Of a DNA stretch of 64,000 bases, positions 23,981 through 31,781 are shown in pieces. A program made the translations under genes and the position numbers. Position 1 is the first letter of the stretch, and every line of letters begins with the position of its first letter. Under the pieces are notes generated by a model. That model had not been told where the DNA came from, searched no databases, and was given only the letters and a program-made list of their open reading frames with translations. Source of the DNA: Halobellus litoreus (GTDB lineage: Archaea > Halobacteriota > Halobacteria > Halobacteriales > Haloferacaceae). The stretch lies in NCBI RefSeq assembly GCF_024464595.1, contig NZ_JANHAW010000002.1:744001-808000 (forward strand), given 5' to 3'.

Positions 23981-25039
23981 ATGCGCGTCGCGTTCGTCTC
24001 GCTGTACCCCGATCAGCTCCGTTCGGACGGTGCCACGAGGCGAACCCGACGGGTCGCCGAGCGTCTCGCCGCGCGCGGTCACGAGGTCGTCTTCTGCTGT
24101 GCGCAGTGGTGGGGCGGACCGCTCGACGAGTTCGAGCACAACGGCGTCGAGTACGTCGCCGTCGTGGAGGAACCGTCGGTCCGATCCTTCGCCTCGAAGC
24201 TCCCCTTCGCGCTCCGGCGCGCGTCGCCCGACGTGATCCACGTCGCGAACAGTCCGCCCGCGCAGGTCGTCGCCGCGAAGACCGCCGCGCGCGTGCTTCG
24301 GACGCCGGTCGTCGTCGATTGGTGGACCCGACGGGACGACGACTCCGAGCGGATGCTGCGCCGCGCCGCGAAATCGGCGGACCGCGTCCTGGCCCCCTCG
24401 CGGCTGGTGAAGACGGACGTCCGCGAGTACGGCGCGGCCGCCGCCGACGTCACGCTCGTCCCCGAATCGATCGACTTCGACCTCGTGCGCGAGGCCGACG
24501 TCGACAACCGAGCGGACCTGGTGTACGCGCGGGAGTTAGACGAGCACGCAAACGTTGAGTCGTTCCTGCTCGCGCTCGCGGAGCTCCGGGGTCGGGACTG
24601 GCGGGCGGCGGTGATCGGTGACGGCCCCGAGCGCGACGCCGCCGAAGAGACCGCCGCCGAACTCCGAATCGACGACCGCGTCGAGTTCCTCGGCGACCTC
24701 GACCCCGAGGCGTTCGTCCCGATCCTGAAGGGCGCGCACGTGTTCGCCCAGACCGCGACCGTCGAACCGTTCGCCCGCGGGCTGCTCTGGGGGCTCGCGT
24801 GCGGCTGCATCGGTATCGTCGAGTACCAGGCGCGGTCGAGCGCCCACGAACTCGTCGAGAACCTCGACCGCGGCGCGCGCGTCACGAGTCCGCAGGAACT
24901 GGCCGACGAGGTCGTCGCCGCCGCCGGCCACGACCCCGCGACGACCAACGAGGCGTTCGTCGGGTACGATCACGACTCGGTTCTCACCACCTACGAAAAC
25001 GTCTACGAGGCCGAACGCGACGCGTACGGCTTCTTCTGA
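23981..25039 (+). CDS. GT4-type glycosyltransferase
   Basis: 352 residues from MRVAFVSLYPDQLRSDGATR. Two Rossmann-like halves: the N-terminal acceptor half begins with ATRRTRRVAERLAARGHEVV, and the C-terminal donor half includes AAVIGDGPERDAAEETAAEL, RVEFLGDLDPEAFVPILKGA and a region VEPFARGLLWGLACGCIGI where the typical GT-B E-x7-E motif sits (E of TVEPF; the second Glu is not kept exactly). No membrane helix. Acceptor and donor unknown; the gene is not in a polysaccharide cluster. A TATA-like ATTTTTACC lies about 27 bases before the ATG. Confidence 0.87.
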   Translation: MRVAFVSLYPDQLRSDGATRRTRRVAERLAARGHEVVFCCAQWWGGPLDEFEHNGVEYVAVVEEPSVRSFASKLPFALRRASPDVIHVANSPPAQVVAAKTAARVLRTPVVVDWWTRRDDDSERMLRRAAKSADRVLAPSRLVKTDVREYGAAAADVTLVPESIDFDLVREADVDNRADLVYARELDEHANVESFLLALAELRGRDWRAAVIGDGPERDAAEETAAELRIDDRVEFLGDLDPEAFVPILKGAHVFAQTATVEPFARGLLWGLACGCIGIVEYQARSSAHELVENLDRGARVTSPQELADEVVAAAGHDPATTNEAFVGYDHDSVLTTYENVYEAERDAYGFF

Positions 25040-25086
25040 CCGCCGTTACGAAAAGCGATCGTCGCGACGTCGGGTCGACCGGGTGA

Positions 25087-25638
25087 CTACTCCTCGTCTT
25101 CGAGTTCGTAGTCGCCGCCGTACTTCAGGAAGAAGAAGGCGAGCCCGAGCGTGGCGACCATCGCGAACGTCGTCGCGACGCCCAGCGTCTTCGCGGAGTC
25201 GGGGACGGACGGGACGTTGGAGGGCTCCGGCGTCTCGATCTCCTCGACGACCTCGATCGTGGCCTCCATCCCGGCCGTGAGGTGGGGTTCGCAGTAGTAC
25301 TCGTAGGTGCCGAGCGTCTCGAAGGTGTGGGAGTAGGTGAACCCCGTGTTCTCGATCGGCTCGTGACCGCCCCAGTCCGCGCCCTCGGGCTGGCTATCGA
25401 CGACGATGTTGTGGTTGTCCGAGTCCCAGACGAACTCGACCGTCGTTCCCGGCGTTACCTGTAGCGGTTCGCTCGTCCCGGGTTCGAAGACCAGGTCGCC
25501 TCCCGGCCCGACCGTGACCGTCGCCGTTCCACCGCTCTCCTGTCCCGCAGCGGTCCCGGCGGCCCCGGCGACCGCGGCGGTCCCGGCGGCCGTCGTGAGG
25601 AAGGCGCGACGGGACATCTCCGCGTTGCCGTCAGTCAT
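25087..25638 (-). CDS. Halocyanin-like blue copper protein, membrane anchored
   Basis: 183 residues from MTDGNAEMSRRAFLTTAAG. A twin-arginine signal is followed by the copper domain (about 38-130). Type 1 copper ligands: His in DSDNHNIVV, then Cys, His and Met in YYCEPHLTAGME. A C-terminal hydrophobic helix (about 150-172, GVATTFAMVATLGLAFFFLK) anchors it in the membrane, copper domain outside. It carries electrons between respiratory complexes. It is a close relative, about 85-90% identical in DNA over the core, of the halocyanin in the cytochrome b cluster (42530-43201), but lacks that copy's long Thr-Gly linker. Confidence 0.92.
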   Translation of the reverse strand: MTDGNAEMSRRAFLTTAAGTAAVAGAAGTAAGQESGGTATVTVGPGGDLVFEPGTSEPLQVTPGTTVEFVWDSDNHNIVVDSQPEGADWGGHEPIENTGFTYSHTFETLGTYEYYCEPHLTAGMEATIEVVEEIETPEPSNVPSVPDSAKTLGVATTFAMVATLGLAFFFLKYGGDYELEDEE

Positions 25639-25724
25639 ACTCGGGGGTTGGGAGTCGCCTGTAGTGAATACTTTGGTTTGTCTCGTCGATCGGCCCTGAT
25701 CGGAGCCGGTTCGTCGCGAGCGAG

Positions 25725-26195
25725 TCACTCCGCGGGATCCGAGTCGCTCGTCGGCGAGTGACGACCGTTCAGTTCGTCGATGGTCAGTTCGTACCACTCG
25801 GGGTTGAGTTCGTTCGACGGCCGGTCGAAGACGCTGAGGCCCGCGACCGACGCGTACTCGGCGAACACCTCCGAGGCGTCGAGCGCCGCCGGCGCGGTGT
25901 CTTCGATGGGGGCGAGCGTCCCAGTGATGACGACGCTTCGCCAATCGCCCGGACCGTTCCATTCGTAGCTGACGAGCGAGACGTACGGCGAGTCGTCGAG
26001 GCGCGCCTGTTTTTCGCTCCCCTCGTGGAACACCAACTGGAAGATGCACCGGTTCTCCAGGACGTCGTAACCGAACGAGACCGGCAGCCCGTACGGCACC
26101 TCGCCGCCGAACGAGAGGACGCCGTGCCCCTGCCGGGTGAGGAACTCGGCGACGTCCGCGTCACTCATTTCGATACCGTAGGTTCCACTCGCCAT
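25725..26195 (-). CDS. Pyridoxamine 5'-phosphate oxidase-like flavin-nucleotide-binding protein
   Basis: 156 residues from MASGTYGIEMSDADVAEFLT. Split-barrel FMN-binding fold: GHGVLSFGGEVPYGLPVSFG, then FQLVFHEGSEKQARLDDSPY with Lys/Arg positioned to contact the FMN phosphate, and WRSVVITGTLAPIEDTA. Related proteins are annotated as nitroimidazole-resistance-type or general flavin-nucleotide-binding proteins. Substrate unknown. It stands alone, divergent from the MTH865 gene. Confidence 0.85.
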   Translation of the reverse strand: MASGTYGIEMSDADVAEFLTRQGHGVLSFGGEVPYGLPVSFGYDVLENRCIFQLVFHEGSEKQARLDDSPYVSLVSYEWNGPGDWRSVVITGTLAPIEDTAPAALDASEVFAEYASVAGLSVFDRPSNELNPEWYELTIDELNGRHSPTSDSDPAE

Positions 26196-26314
26196 TATCC
26201 GAATTCTCCGGGCGACGGACAAGAATGTACGGTCTCGCCGCCGAGCGCGACAACTCCCAACCGATTTGTAGTGGTTCCGGAACGCTTTTGCGCGTCGTCT
26301 TTCACGTGACGGCT

Positions 26315-26572
26315 ATGGCAGACGTAGAGGCGGAACTCCGCCAGCAGTTCACAGACGCGTTCAGTGGTGCAGACTTCCCGATCGACAGCCAGATGGACCT
26401 GGTGCCGACGCTCCCGGACGGCCCGGGGACGAAGTTCGAGGCGGGCGACGTGACGCTCACCGCGATGGAGATGGCCGCGAAACTCGGGTCGCACCAGGAC
26501 TTCCCCTACGACGACGTCGAATCGCTCGTCGACGACGTCATCGAGGGGCTCAAAGCCGAAGGAATGATCTGA
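26315..26572 (+). CDS. MTH865-family small protein
   Basis: 85 residues from MADVEAELRQQFTDAFSGAD. Matches the archaeal MTH865-like family in length and pattern (FPIDSQMDLVPTLPDGPGTK, then EMAAKLGSHQDFPYDDVESL and VDDVIEGLKAEGMI), a small helical protein of unknown role with a known fold. A T-rich box upstream (GCTTTTGCG) is about 26 bases from the ATG. Confidence 0.85.
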   Translation: MADVEAELRQQFTDAFSGADFPIDSQMDLVPTLPDGPGTKFEAGDVTLTAMEMAAKLGSHQDFPYDDVESLVDDVIEGLKAEGMI

Positions 26573-26703
26573 GCGTCGCGTGTCGGCCCGCCACGATCGA
26601 TTTGGTCTTGCCCCCTGAGGATCAGTGTCGGGAGTCGTATCCACCGACGGACGGGTCGTAACTGTCCTCAACGATTATGTGGAATGCTGCCGAGTGTTCG
26701 GGT

Positions 26704-28545
26704 ATGGGATACGTCGTTCGGATGCCGAAACTCGGTCTGGAGATGGAGAGCGGGACGCTCCTCGAGTGGTTCGTCGAGGAAGGCGAGTCGGTCGAAGACG
26801 GCGCAGTGCTCGCAGAGATCGAATCCGAAAAGACGACCGCCGAGGTCGACGCCAGAGAGAGCGGCGTGCTCCGTCGCGTCCTCCTCGATGCGGGTGAGAC
26901 CGTGTCCCCTGGGACCCCGATCGGGATTCTCGCTGAGGACGAGGCGGATATCGCGGACCTGATCGCAGACGCCGAGGCGGATCTCGGGGACGCCGCAGAA
27001 TCGACAGCGGCGACCGCGCCGGACGAACCGGAGGCGACGGCGTCAGCGGAGACGGGGGGATCCCCCGACGCTACCGCGACGGAGCCCTCGGCGGCGTCCG
27101 GGGCCCCCGCGAAGGCCAGTCCGCGTGCGCGGAAGCGAGCCGACGAGTTGGGCGTCGACCTCGCCGAGGTCGACGGCACCGGTCCGCAAGGGGCAGTCAC
27201 CGAAGACGACGTGGAGGCGAGCGCGGGCGCGGCGAGCGGGGCCGACGCGGCCGGCGGCGAGGTACGGGCGTCGCCGCGCGCGACGAAGCGCGCCGAGGAC
27301 CTCGGCGTCGACCTCGCGGCCGTGACCGGGTCGGGGCCGCAGGGGGCGATCACCGAAGACGACGTGGAGGCGCACGCGGAATCCGCGGGCGAAGCGACGC
27401 AGGCCGAGCAGGGGCCGGGAGCGACGCGGACGGTCGTCGAGGAGCGCGCCTTCGACGGGATGCGCCGGACGATCGCAAAGCGCCTCAGCGAGAGTTACCG
27501 CGAGGCGGTCCACGTCACCGAGCACCGCGAAGTCGACGCCGGGGAACTGCTCGCCGCCGCCGACGCCGCCGAGGCGGCCCTCGACGCCGAGGTTTCGATG
27601 ACCGACGTGCTGTTTTTCGCGCTCTCGGACGCCCTCGACGAGCACCCCGCGTTCAACGCGACGTTCGAGGACGACACCCACCGACTCTACGCGGAGCACA
27701 ACGTCTGTCTGGCCGTCGACGTCGAACAGGGCCTCGTCACGCCGGTCATCCCCGACGTCGGCGGGAAGTCGCTGTCGGCGCTCGCCGCCGAGCGCCGCGA
27801 GGTCGTCGAGCGGACGCTGGACGGCGACTACACGATGGGCGACCTCCAGGGCGGGACGTTCACCGTCACCAACCTCGGCGTCCTCGGCGTGGAGTCGTTC
27901 GATCCGATCATCAACCCGCCGCAGATCGCTATTCTGGGCGTGAACACGCTGCTCGACCGCGTCGTGATGGGCGAGGACGGGACGCCGGAGACGCGCCGGG
28001 TGCTCCCGCTTGACCTCTCCTTCGACCACCGTGTCGTCGACGGCGCGGACGCCGCGCGCTTCCTGGGGACGCTCGCTGACAATATCGAGGACCCTTGGCC
28101 GCTCCTTCCCGAGGCGGTCGCGGCCGAGCGAGAGGCGGGCGCTGCCGGGACGGCGGGCGCGTCGGCCCCGCGTACTGCCACCGCCCACTCTGCGGCGGGG
28201 ATGTCCGGGAGCGTCCGGACCCGGGGCACCGAACAGCGCTACGGCGACGGCCCCGAACCCTCGCCCGTCGACCTCTTCCTCGGGTCGCTCGCGGCGTGTC
28301 TGTCGCTGTCGATCCGCTACCAGGTGGAGATGCGCGACGTCTCCGTCGGCGACATCGACGTCGAAACCGACGCGGATCCGGAATCGGGGTCGGTGGAGTC
28401 AGTCGACATCACGGTGCGACTGGACGCCCCCGAGGCCGACGACGAAACCCTCGACCGCGTCGTCGAGTACGGCGAGCGGAGCTGCCACGTCGCCGAACTC
28501 CTCCGCGAGGATCTCCCCGTCGAGTTGACGTGGGAGCGACGGTAG
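26704..28545 (+). CDS. 2-oxoacid dehydrogenase E2 with two subunit-binding domains and a fused OsmC domain
   Basis: 613 residues from MGYVVRMPKLGLEMESG. Order: lipoyl domain (1-77; lipoyl Lys43 in ESEKTTAEVD), A/T/E/P linker, two tandem peripheral subunit-binding domains (about 137-175 and 188-225, each with SPRA-x-KRA-x-x-LGVDLA and GPQGA-x-TEDDVEA), E2 acyltransferase core (about 242-470) with the catalytic DHRVVDG (His442, Asp446), and a C-terminal OsmC/Ohr-like domain (about 495-613) with both peroxidatic cysteines, Cys532 in GSLAACLSLS and Cys594 in GERSCHVAELL. The N-terminal strands of a full OsmC are missing. E2 normally passes acyl groups to CoA; OsmC/Ohr proteins reduce organic hydroperoxides using dihydrolipoyl groups, so the fusion is chemically sensible. 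It converges with the E1/AcoX operon. Usual E2 length is 430-550. Confidence 0.92.
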   Translation: MGYVVRMPKLGLEMESGTLLEWFVEEGESVEDGAVLAEIESEKTTAEVDARESGVLRRVLLDAGETVSPGTPIGILAEDEADIADLIADAEADLGDAAESTAATAPDEPEATASAETGGSPDATATEPSAASGAPAKASPRARKRADELGVDLAEVDGTGPQGAVTEDDVEASAGAASGADAAGGEVRASPRATKRAEDLGVDLAAVTGSGPQGAITEDDVEAHAESAGEATQAEQGPGATRTVVEERAFDGMRRTIAKRLSESYREAVHVTEHREVDAGELLAAADAAEAALDAEVSMTDVLFFALSDALDEHPAFNATFEDDTHRLYAEHNVCLAVDVEQGLVTPVIPDVGGKSLSALAAERREVVERTLDGDYTMGDLQGGTFTVTNLGVLGVESFDPIINPPQIAILGVNTLLDRVVMGEDGTPETRRVLPLDLSFDHRVVDGADAARFLGTLADNIEDPWPLLPEAVAAEREAGAAGTAGASAPRTATAHSAAGMSGSVRTRGTEQRYGDGPEPSPVDLFLGSLAACLSLSIRYQVEMRDVSVGDIDVETDADPESGSVESVDITVRLDAPEADDETLDRVVEYGERSCHVAELLREDLPVELTWERR

Positions 28546-28611
28546 GCCGAGGGCCATCTCCGATCGGGAACCGCCACCGAACGGGGGCCGCCGCCAACGG
28601 TCAGGGGCCGA

Positions 28612-29607
28612 CTACCGACGTTCGGCAGCGCGTGCGTCCGCCGCGAGCGGCGCGGCCTCGAAGACCGCCTCGAAGTCGACCAGGCGCGGTCCGTCGCGGA
28701 CGGGCCGGACGTCGATCGCCGCGTGCTGCACTTCGAGTTCGCGCTCGCCGTCGACGCTGACGACCGCCTCCTCGACCTCGAATCCGTGTTCTTCTCCGGG
28801 ATCGAGGTGTGACCACTCGCGGACGCCGACGCGTTCGACGACGCCGGGGACGGTGATCGCGGGAACGGATCGATCGGCGTCGGCGTCGAGTTCCAGCGCG
28901 ACGCCGCGACCGTCGGCCGGGTCGACGCGGGTGAGCGCGCCGGCGACGCCGGAGAGGCCGACCTCGCCGCGGCCGGCCCGGGAGACGCCGCCGCCGAGGA
29001 AGTCGTCGGGATCGAGCACCGCCCGCGTGCCCACGAACGACTGGTCGACGATGCCGACGGTCGCGAGCCCCCTGATCGAGCGCCCGTCGTCGACGCTGGC
29101 CTCGACCATCGTGTGGCGATACGTGACGGCCTCGGAATCGACGGCGTCGGTGGCGAGGAAGGCCGCCGCCGCGCCCGCGACGGTCCCGTCGACGGGGGTG
29201 GGAACGACGTTGTTCGTCCCGGTGGAGACCGCGAGCACGGGCACGTCGCCGATTTCGACCGCCAGGTCGCGGGTCGTGCCGTCGCCGCCGAAGACGACGA
29301 CCGCGTCGACGACCTCCCGGAATCTCTCGGCCGCGCGCCGCGTGTCCGCACTCGTGCCCCCGACGGGCATTTCGAGGAGCCTGACGTTCGCTCCGTCGGC
29401 CTCCTCGACGGTCCGTTGGCCGATCTCGCCGCCGTCGGGAGCGACGACGATGTCGACGGGATCGTCGGCGAGGTCGACGCCTGCGAGGACGCATTCGGCG
29501 GCCCGACGCTTGCCGTAGGTGTCGCTGACGGTCGCGCCGCCCGTCAGGCGGCGGACGTCCCGCCCGGCCGCGGGATTGACGAGGAGCCCGATTGTCGGTG
29601 CGGCCAC
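28612..29607 (-). CDS. AcoX-like ATP-NAD kinase family protein
   Basis: 331 residues from MAAPTIGLLVNPAAGRDVRR. The nucleotide motif VVFGGDGTTRDLAVEIGD and the segment VLAVSTGTNNVVPTPVDGT place it with AcoX, a member of the NAD kinase superfamily found in acetoin-catabolism operons of bacteria. Its biochemical role is uncertain even there. It lies four bases after the E1-beta stop, so it is the third gene of the E1-alpha/E1-beta operon. Its presence hints at acetoin or a related substrate, but does not prove it. Confidence 0.88.
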   Translation of the reverse strand: MAAPTIGLLVNPAAGRDVRRLTGGATVSDTYGKRRAAECVLAGVDLADDPVDIVVAPDGGEIGQRTVEEADGANVRLLEMPVGGTSADTRRAAERFREVVDAVVVFGGDGTTRDLAVEIGDVPVLAVSTGTNNVVPTPVDGTVAGAAAAFLATDAVDSEAVTYRHTMVEASVDDGRSIRGLATVGIVDQSFVGTRAVLDPDDFLGGGVSRAGRGEVGLSGVAGALTRVDPADGRGVALELDADADRSVPAITVPGVVERVGVREWSHLDPGEEHGFEVEEAVVSVDGERELEVQHAAIDVRPVRDGPRLVDFEAVFEAAPLAADARAAERR

Positions 29608-29610
29608 TCC

Positions 29611-30624
29611 TCAGGCCACCTGACTGATCGCCTCGCGGACGTCGTCGCCGTCCGGGACTACCTCGTCTTCCAGCGGCGTGCTGAACGGGATGTGTGTGTC
29701 CGGCACGCCGACGCGCTGCAGCGGCGCGTCGAGGCTGAAGAACTCGTGTTCGACCATCCGGGTGATGACCTCCGCGTGGACGCCGTAGGAGAGCGGGCTC
29801 TCGTCGGCGACGACCATCCGGCCGGTCTTCCGGACGCTCTCGGCGAGCGTGTCGGTGTCGAGCGGGTAGAGCGAGCGGAGGTCGATGACCTCGACGCTCG
29901 TCTCGCCCGCGAGGTCGTCGGCGACGTCGAGCGACTCGCCGACGAGCCGCTGGGTCGCGACGACGGTGACGTCTTCACCTTCCCGCTCGACGCTCGCCTC
30001 GCCGATCGGGAGCGTGTAGCCGGGATCCGTCGGGACCTCCCCGGACTGCTCGTACATCATCTTGTTCTCGAAGAAGAACACCGGGTCGTTCGAGCGGATC
30101 GCGGACTTGAGCAGCCCCTTCGCGGCCGCCGGCGTCCCCGGAGTCACGGCCTTCAGCCCGGGGAAGTGCGCGAACCAGGTGTGCGGCGTGCCGGAGTGCT
30201 GGCTCGCCGCGCCCATCCCGCCGCCCTCCGTCGTCCGGACGGTGACAGGCATCTCGATCTTGCCGCCGAACATGTAGCGCATCTTCGCCATCTGATTCAT
30301 AATCTGTTCGCCGGAGACGCCGAGGAAGTCGGAGAACATCACCTCGACGACGGGGCGTGAGCCGGTGGCGGCCGCGCCGACGCCCGCGCCGACGAACCCG
30401 GCCTCGCTGATGGGCGTGTCGCGGACGCGATCGCCGCCGAACTGCTCGATGAGACCGTCAGTCACGTCGAGGACGCCGCCGAACGTTCCGACGTCCTCGC
30501 CCATCACGAAGACGTCCTCGTCCTGTTCCATCTCCTCGCGGAGCGCCGCGCGGATCGCCTCGCGGACGGTCAGCGTCTCGGTTCGATCGGTGGATGCGGT
30601 TTCGGGTTTGGTGCTCATCGTCAT
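29611..30624 (-). CDS. 2-oxoacid/acetoin dehydrogenase E1 component, beta subunit
   Basis: 337 residues. Transketolase-like pyrimidine and C-terminal domains: LTVREAIRAALREEMEQDED, VFVMGEDVGTFGGVLDVTDG (the Glu that activates thiamine diphosphate), DTPISEAGFVGAGVGAAATG, and VIDLRSLYPLDTDTLAESVR. It forms an alpha2beta2 tetramer with the product of the overlapping upstream gene (ATGA overlap at 30621-30624). Substrate specificity (acetoin, pyruvate or branched-chain 2-oxoacids) cannot be read from sequence by eye. The initiation ATG that forms the overlap is chosen over an internal ATG two codons on. Confidence 0.95.
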   Translation of the reverse strand: MTMSTKPETASTDRTETLTVREAIRAALREEMEQDEDVFVMGEDVGTFGGVLDVTDGLIEQFGGDRVRDTPISEAGFVGAGVGAAATGSRPVVEVMFSDFLGVSGEQIMNQMAKMRYMFGGKIEMPVTVRTTEGGGMGAASQHSGTPHTWFAHFPGLKAVTPGTPAAAKGLLKSAIRSNDPVFFFENKMMYEQSGEVPTDPGYTLPIGEASVEREGEDVTVVATQRLVGESLDVADDLAGETSVEVIDLRSLYPLDTDTLAESVRKTGRMVVADESPLSYGVHAEVITRMVEHEFFSLDAPLQRVGVPDTHIPFSTPLEDEVVPDGDDVREAISQVA

Positions 30625-31655
30625 TCACCTCCTGCTCCGTCGGCCCGGAGCCGGCTCGCGAACTGTTCGATCTCGGGTACCGGTTCACCGAACATATCCT
30701 CGTACGCCTCCGACGGATCGGGCAGGTCTGCGTCGCGGGCGTACTCGACGGCGGCCTCGATTTCGGCCTGCACCTCCGAGCGCATCTCCGCCAGTTCCTC
30801 GTCGGTCAGGTCGCCGCGGTCGATGAGGCGCTCGGCGAACGTGTCGATCGGGTCGCGCTCGCGCCACTGCTCGACGTCGTCCTCGTCGCGGTAGGGTTCG
30901 GGGTCGCCCTCGAAGTGGCCGCGGTAGCGATAGGTGTCGGCCTCGATGAGTGTCGGTCCGTCGCCGTTCCGTGCGCGCTCGCGGGCCTCCGCGACCGCTT
31001 CGTTGACGGCCGTGACGTCCATCCCGTCGACAGTGAAGCCCGGGATGTTGTACGACTCGGCGGTCTCGCTCAGGTTCTCGATGTTGTGCTGTTCGTCGGC
31101 GGGCGTCCCCTCGCCGAAGTGGTTGTTCTCGACGAGGAAGACGGCCGGGAGGTCCCAGGTCGCCGCGAGGTTGATCGCCTCGTGAACCTGTCCCTGCGCG
31201 ACGGCACCGTCCCCAAGGAACGCGAGCGCAACCCGGTCTTCGCCTTTGAACTGACTTGTCAGCGCGGCCCCGGTCGCGAGCGGCGGGCCGGCCCCGACGA
31301 TGCCGTTCGCGCCGAGCATATTCGCCTCGACGTCGGCGATGTGCATCGAGCCGCCCTTGCCGTTGCAGTAGCCGTCGCGCCGGCCGAACAACTCGGCCAT
31401 CATCCGGTTCGGATCGAGGCCCTTCGCGATGCAGTGGCCGTGGCCGCGGTGGGTGCTCGTGATGTAATCCTCCTCCTCCAGCGCGGCGCAGGCGCCGACC
31501 GCGACCGCCTCCTCGCCGATGTAGAGGTGGACGAACCCTGGGATCTCTCCGTCGGCGAAGAGGTCGCCGGCCGTGCTGTCGAACTCCCGAATCGTCAACA
31601 TCCGACGGAGGATCTCTCTCCTCCCGTCAGTGTCTTCAATGGAAATTGATGACAT
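30621..31655 (-). CDS. 2-oxoacid/acetoin dehydrogenase E1 component, alpha subunit
   Basis: 344 residues from MSSISIEDTDGRREILRRML. The thiamine-diphosphate motif is intact: GDGAVAQGQVHEAINLAATW through VENN. Other family features are ADGEIPGFVHLYIGEEAVAV, STHRGHGHCIAKGLDPNRMM and TYRYRGHFEGDPEPYRD. It decarboxylates the 2-oxo substrate and transfers the acyl group to the E2 lipoyl arm. First gene of a tight three-gene operon (E1-alpha, E1-beta, AcoX-like). No dihydrolipoamide dehydrogenase (E3) gene occurs in the window. The frame is open far upstream, but that stretch is antisense to the S9 peptidase. Confidence 0.95.
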   Translation of the reverse strand: MSSISIEDTDGRREILRRMLTIREFDSTAGDLFADGEIPGFVHLYIGEEAVAVGACAALEEEDYITSTHRGHGHCIAKGLDPNRMMAELFGRRDGYCNGKGGSMHIADVEANMLGANGIVGAGPPLATGAALTSQFKGEDRVALAFLGDGAVAQGQVHEAINLAATWDLPAVFLVENNHFGEGTPADEQHNIENLSETAESYNIPGFTVDGMDVTAVNEAVAEARERARNGDGPTLIEADTYRYRGHFEGDPEPYRDEDDVEQWRERDPIDTFAERLIDRGDLTDEELAEMRSEVQAEIEAAVEYARDADLPDPSEAYEDMFGEPVPEIEQFASRLRADGAGGE

Positions 31656-31781
31656 ACAGTGGGCTAGTCGACGGCTCGGGCAATGAAATTTTCTGTCGGT
31701 CGCAGAACGGTACGACTGAGTGGCATCGGTCCGAGGCGATGCACCCGAACGCTTTCGTCCGCATCCGGCGAAGGGAACGGT

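Noticed and set aside
26572-28612. Frame error joining separate E2 and OsmC genes
   Set aside because: The linker between them is an ordinary A/T/S-rich haloarchaeal linker in the same frame, with no stop or start-box between the domains except one internal ATG (28201); a sequencing error cannot be excluded without reads but nothing suggests it.
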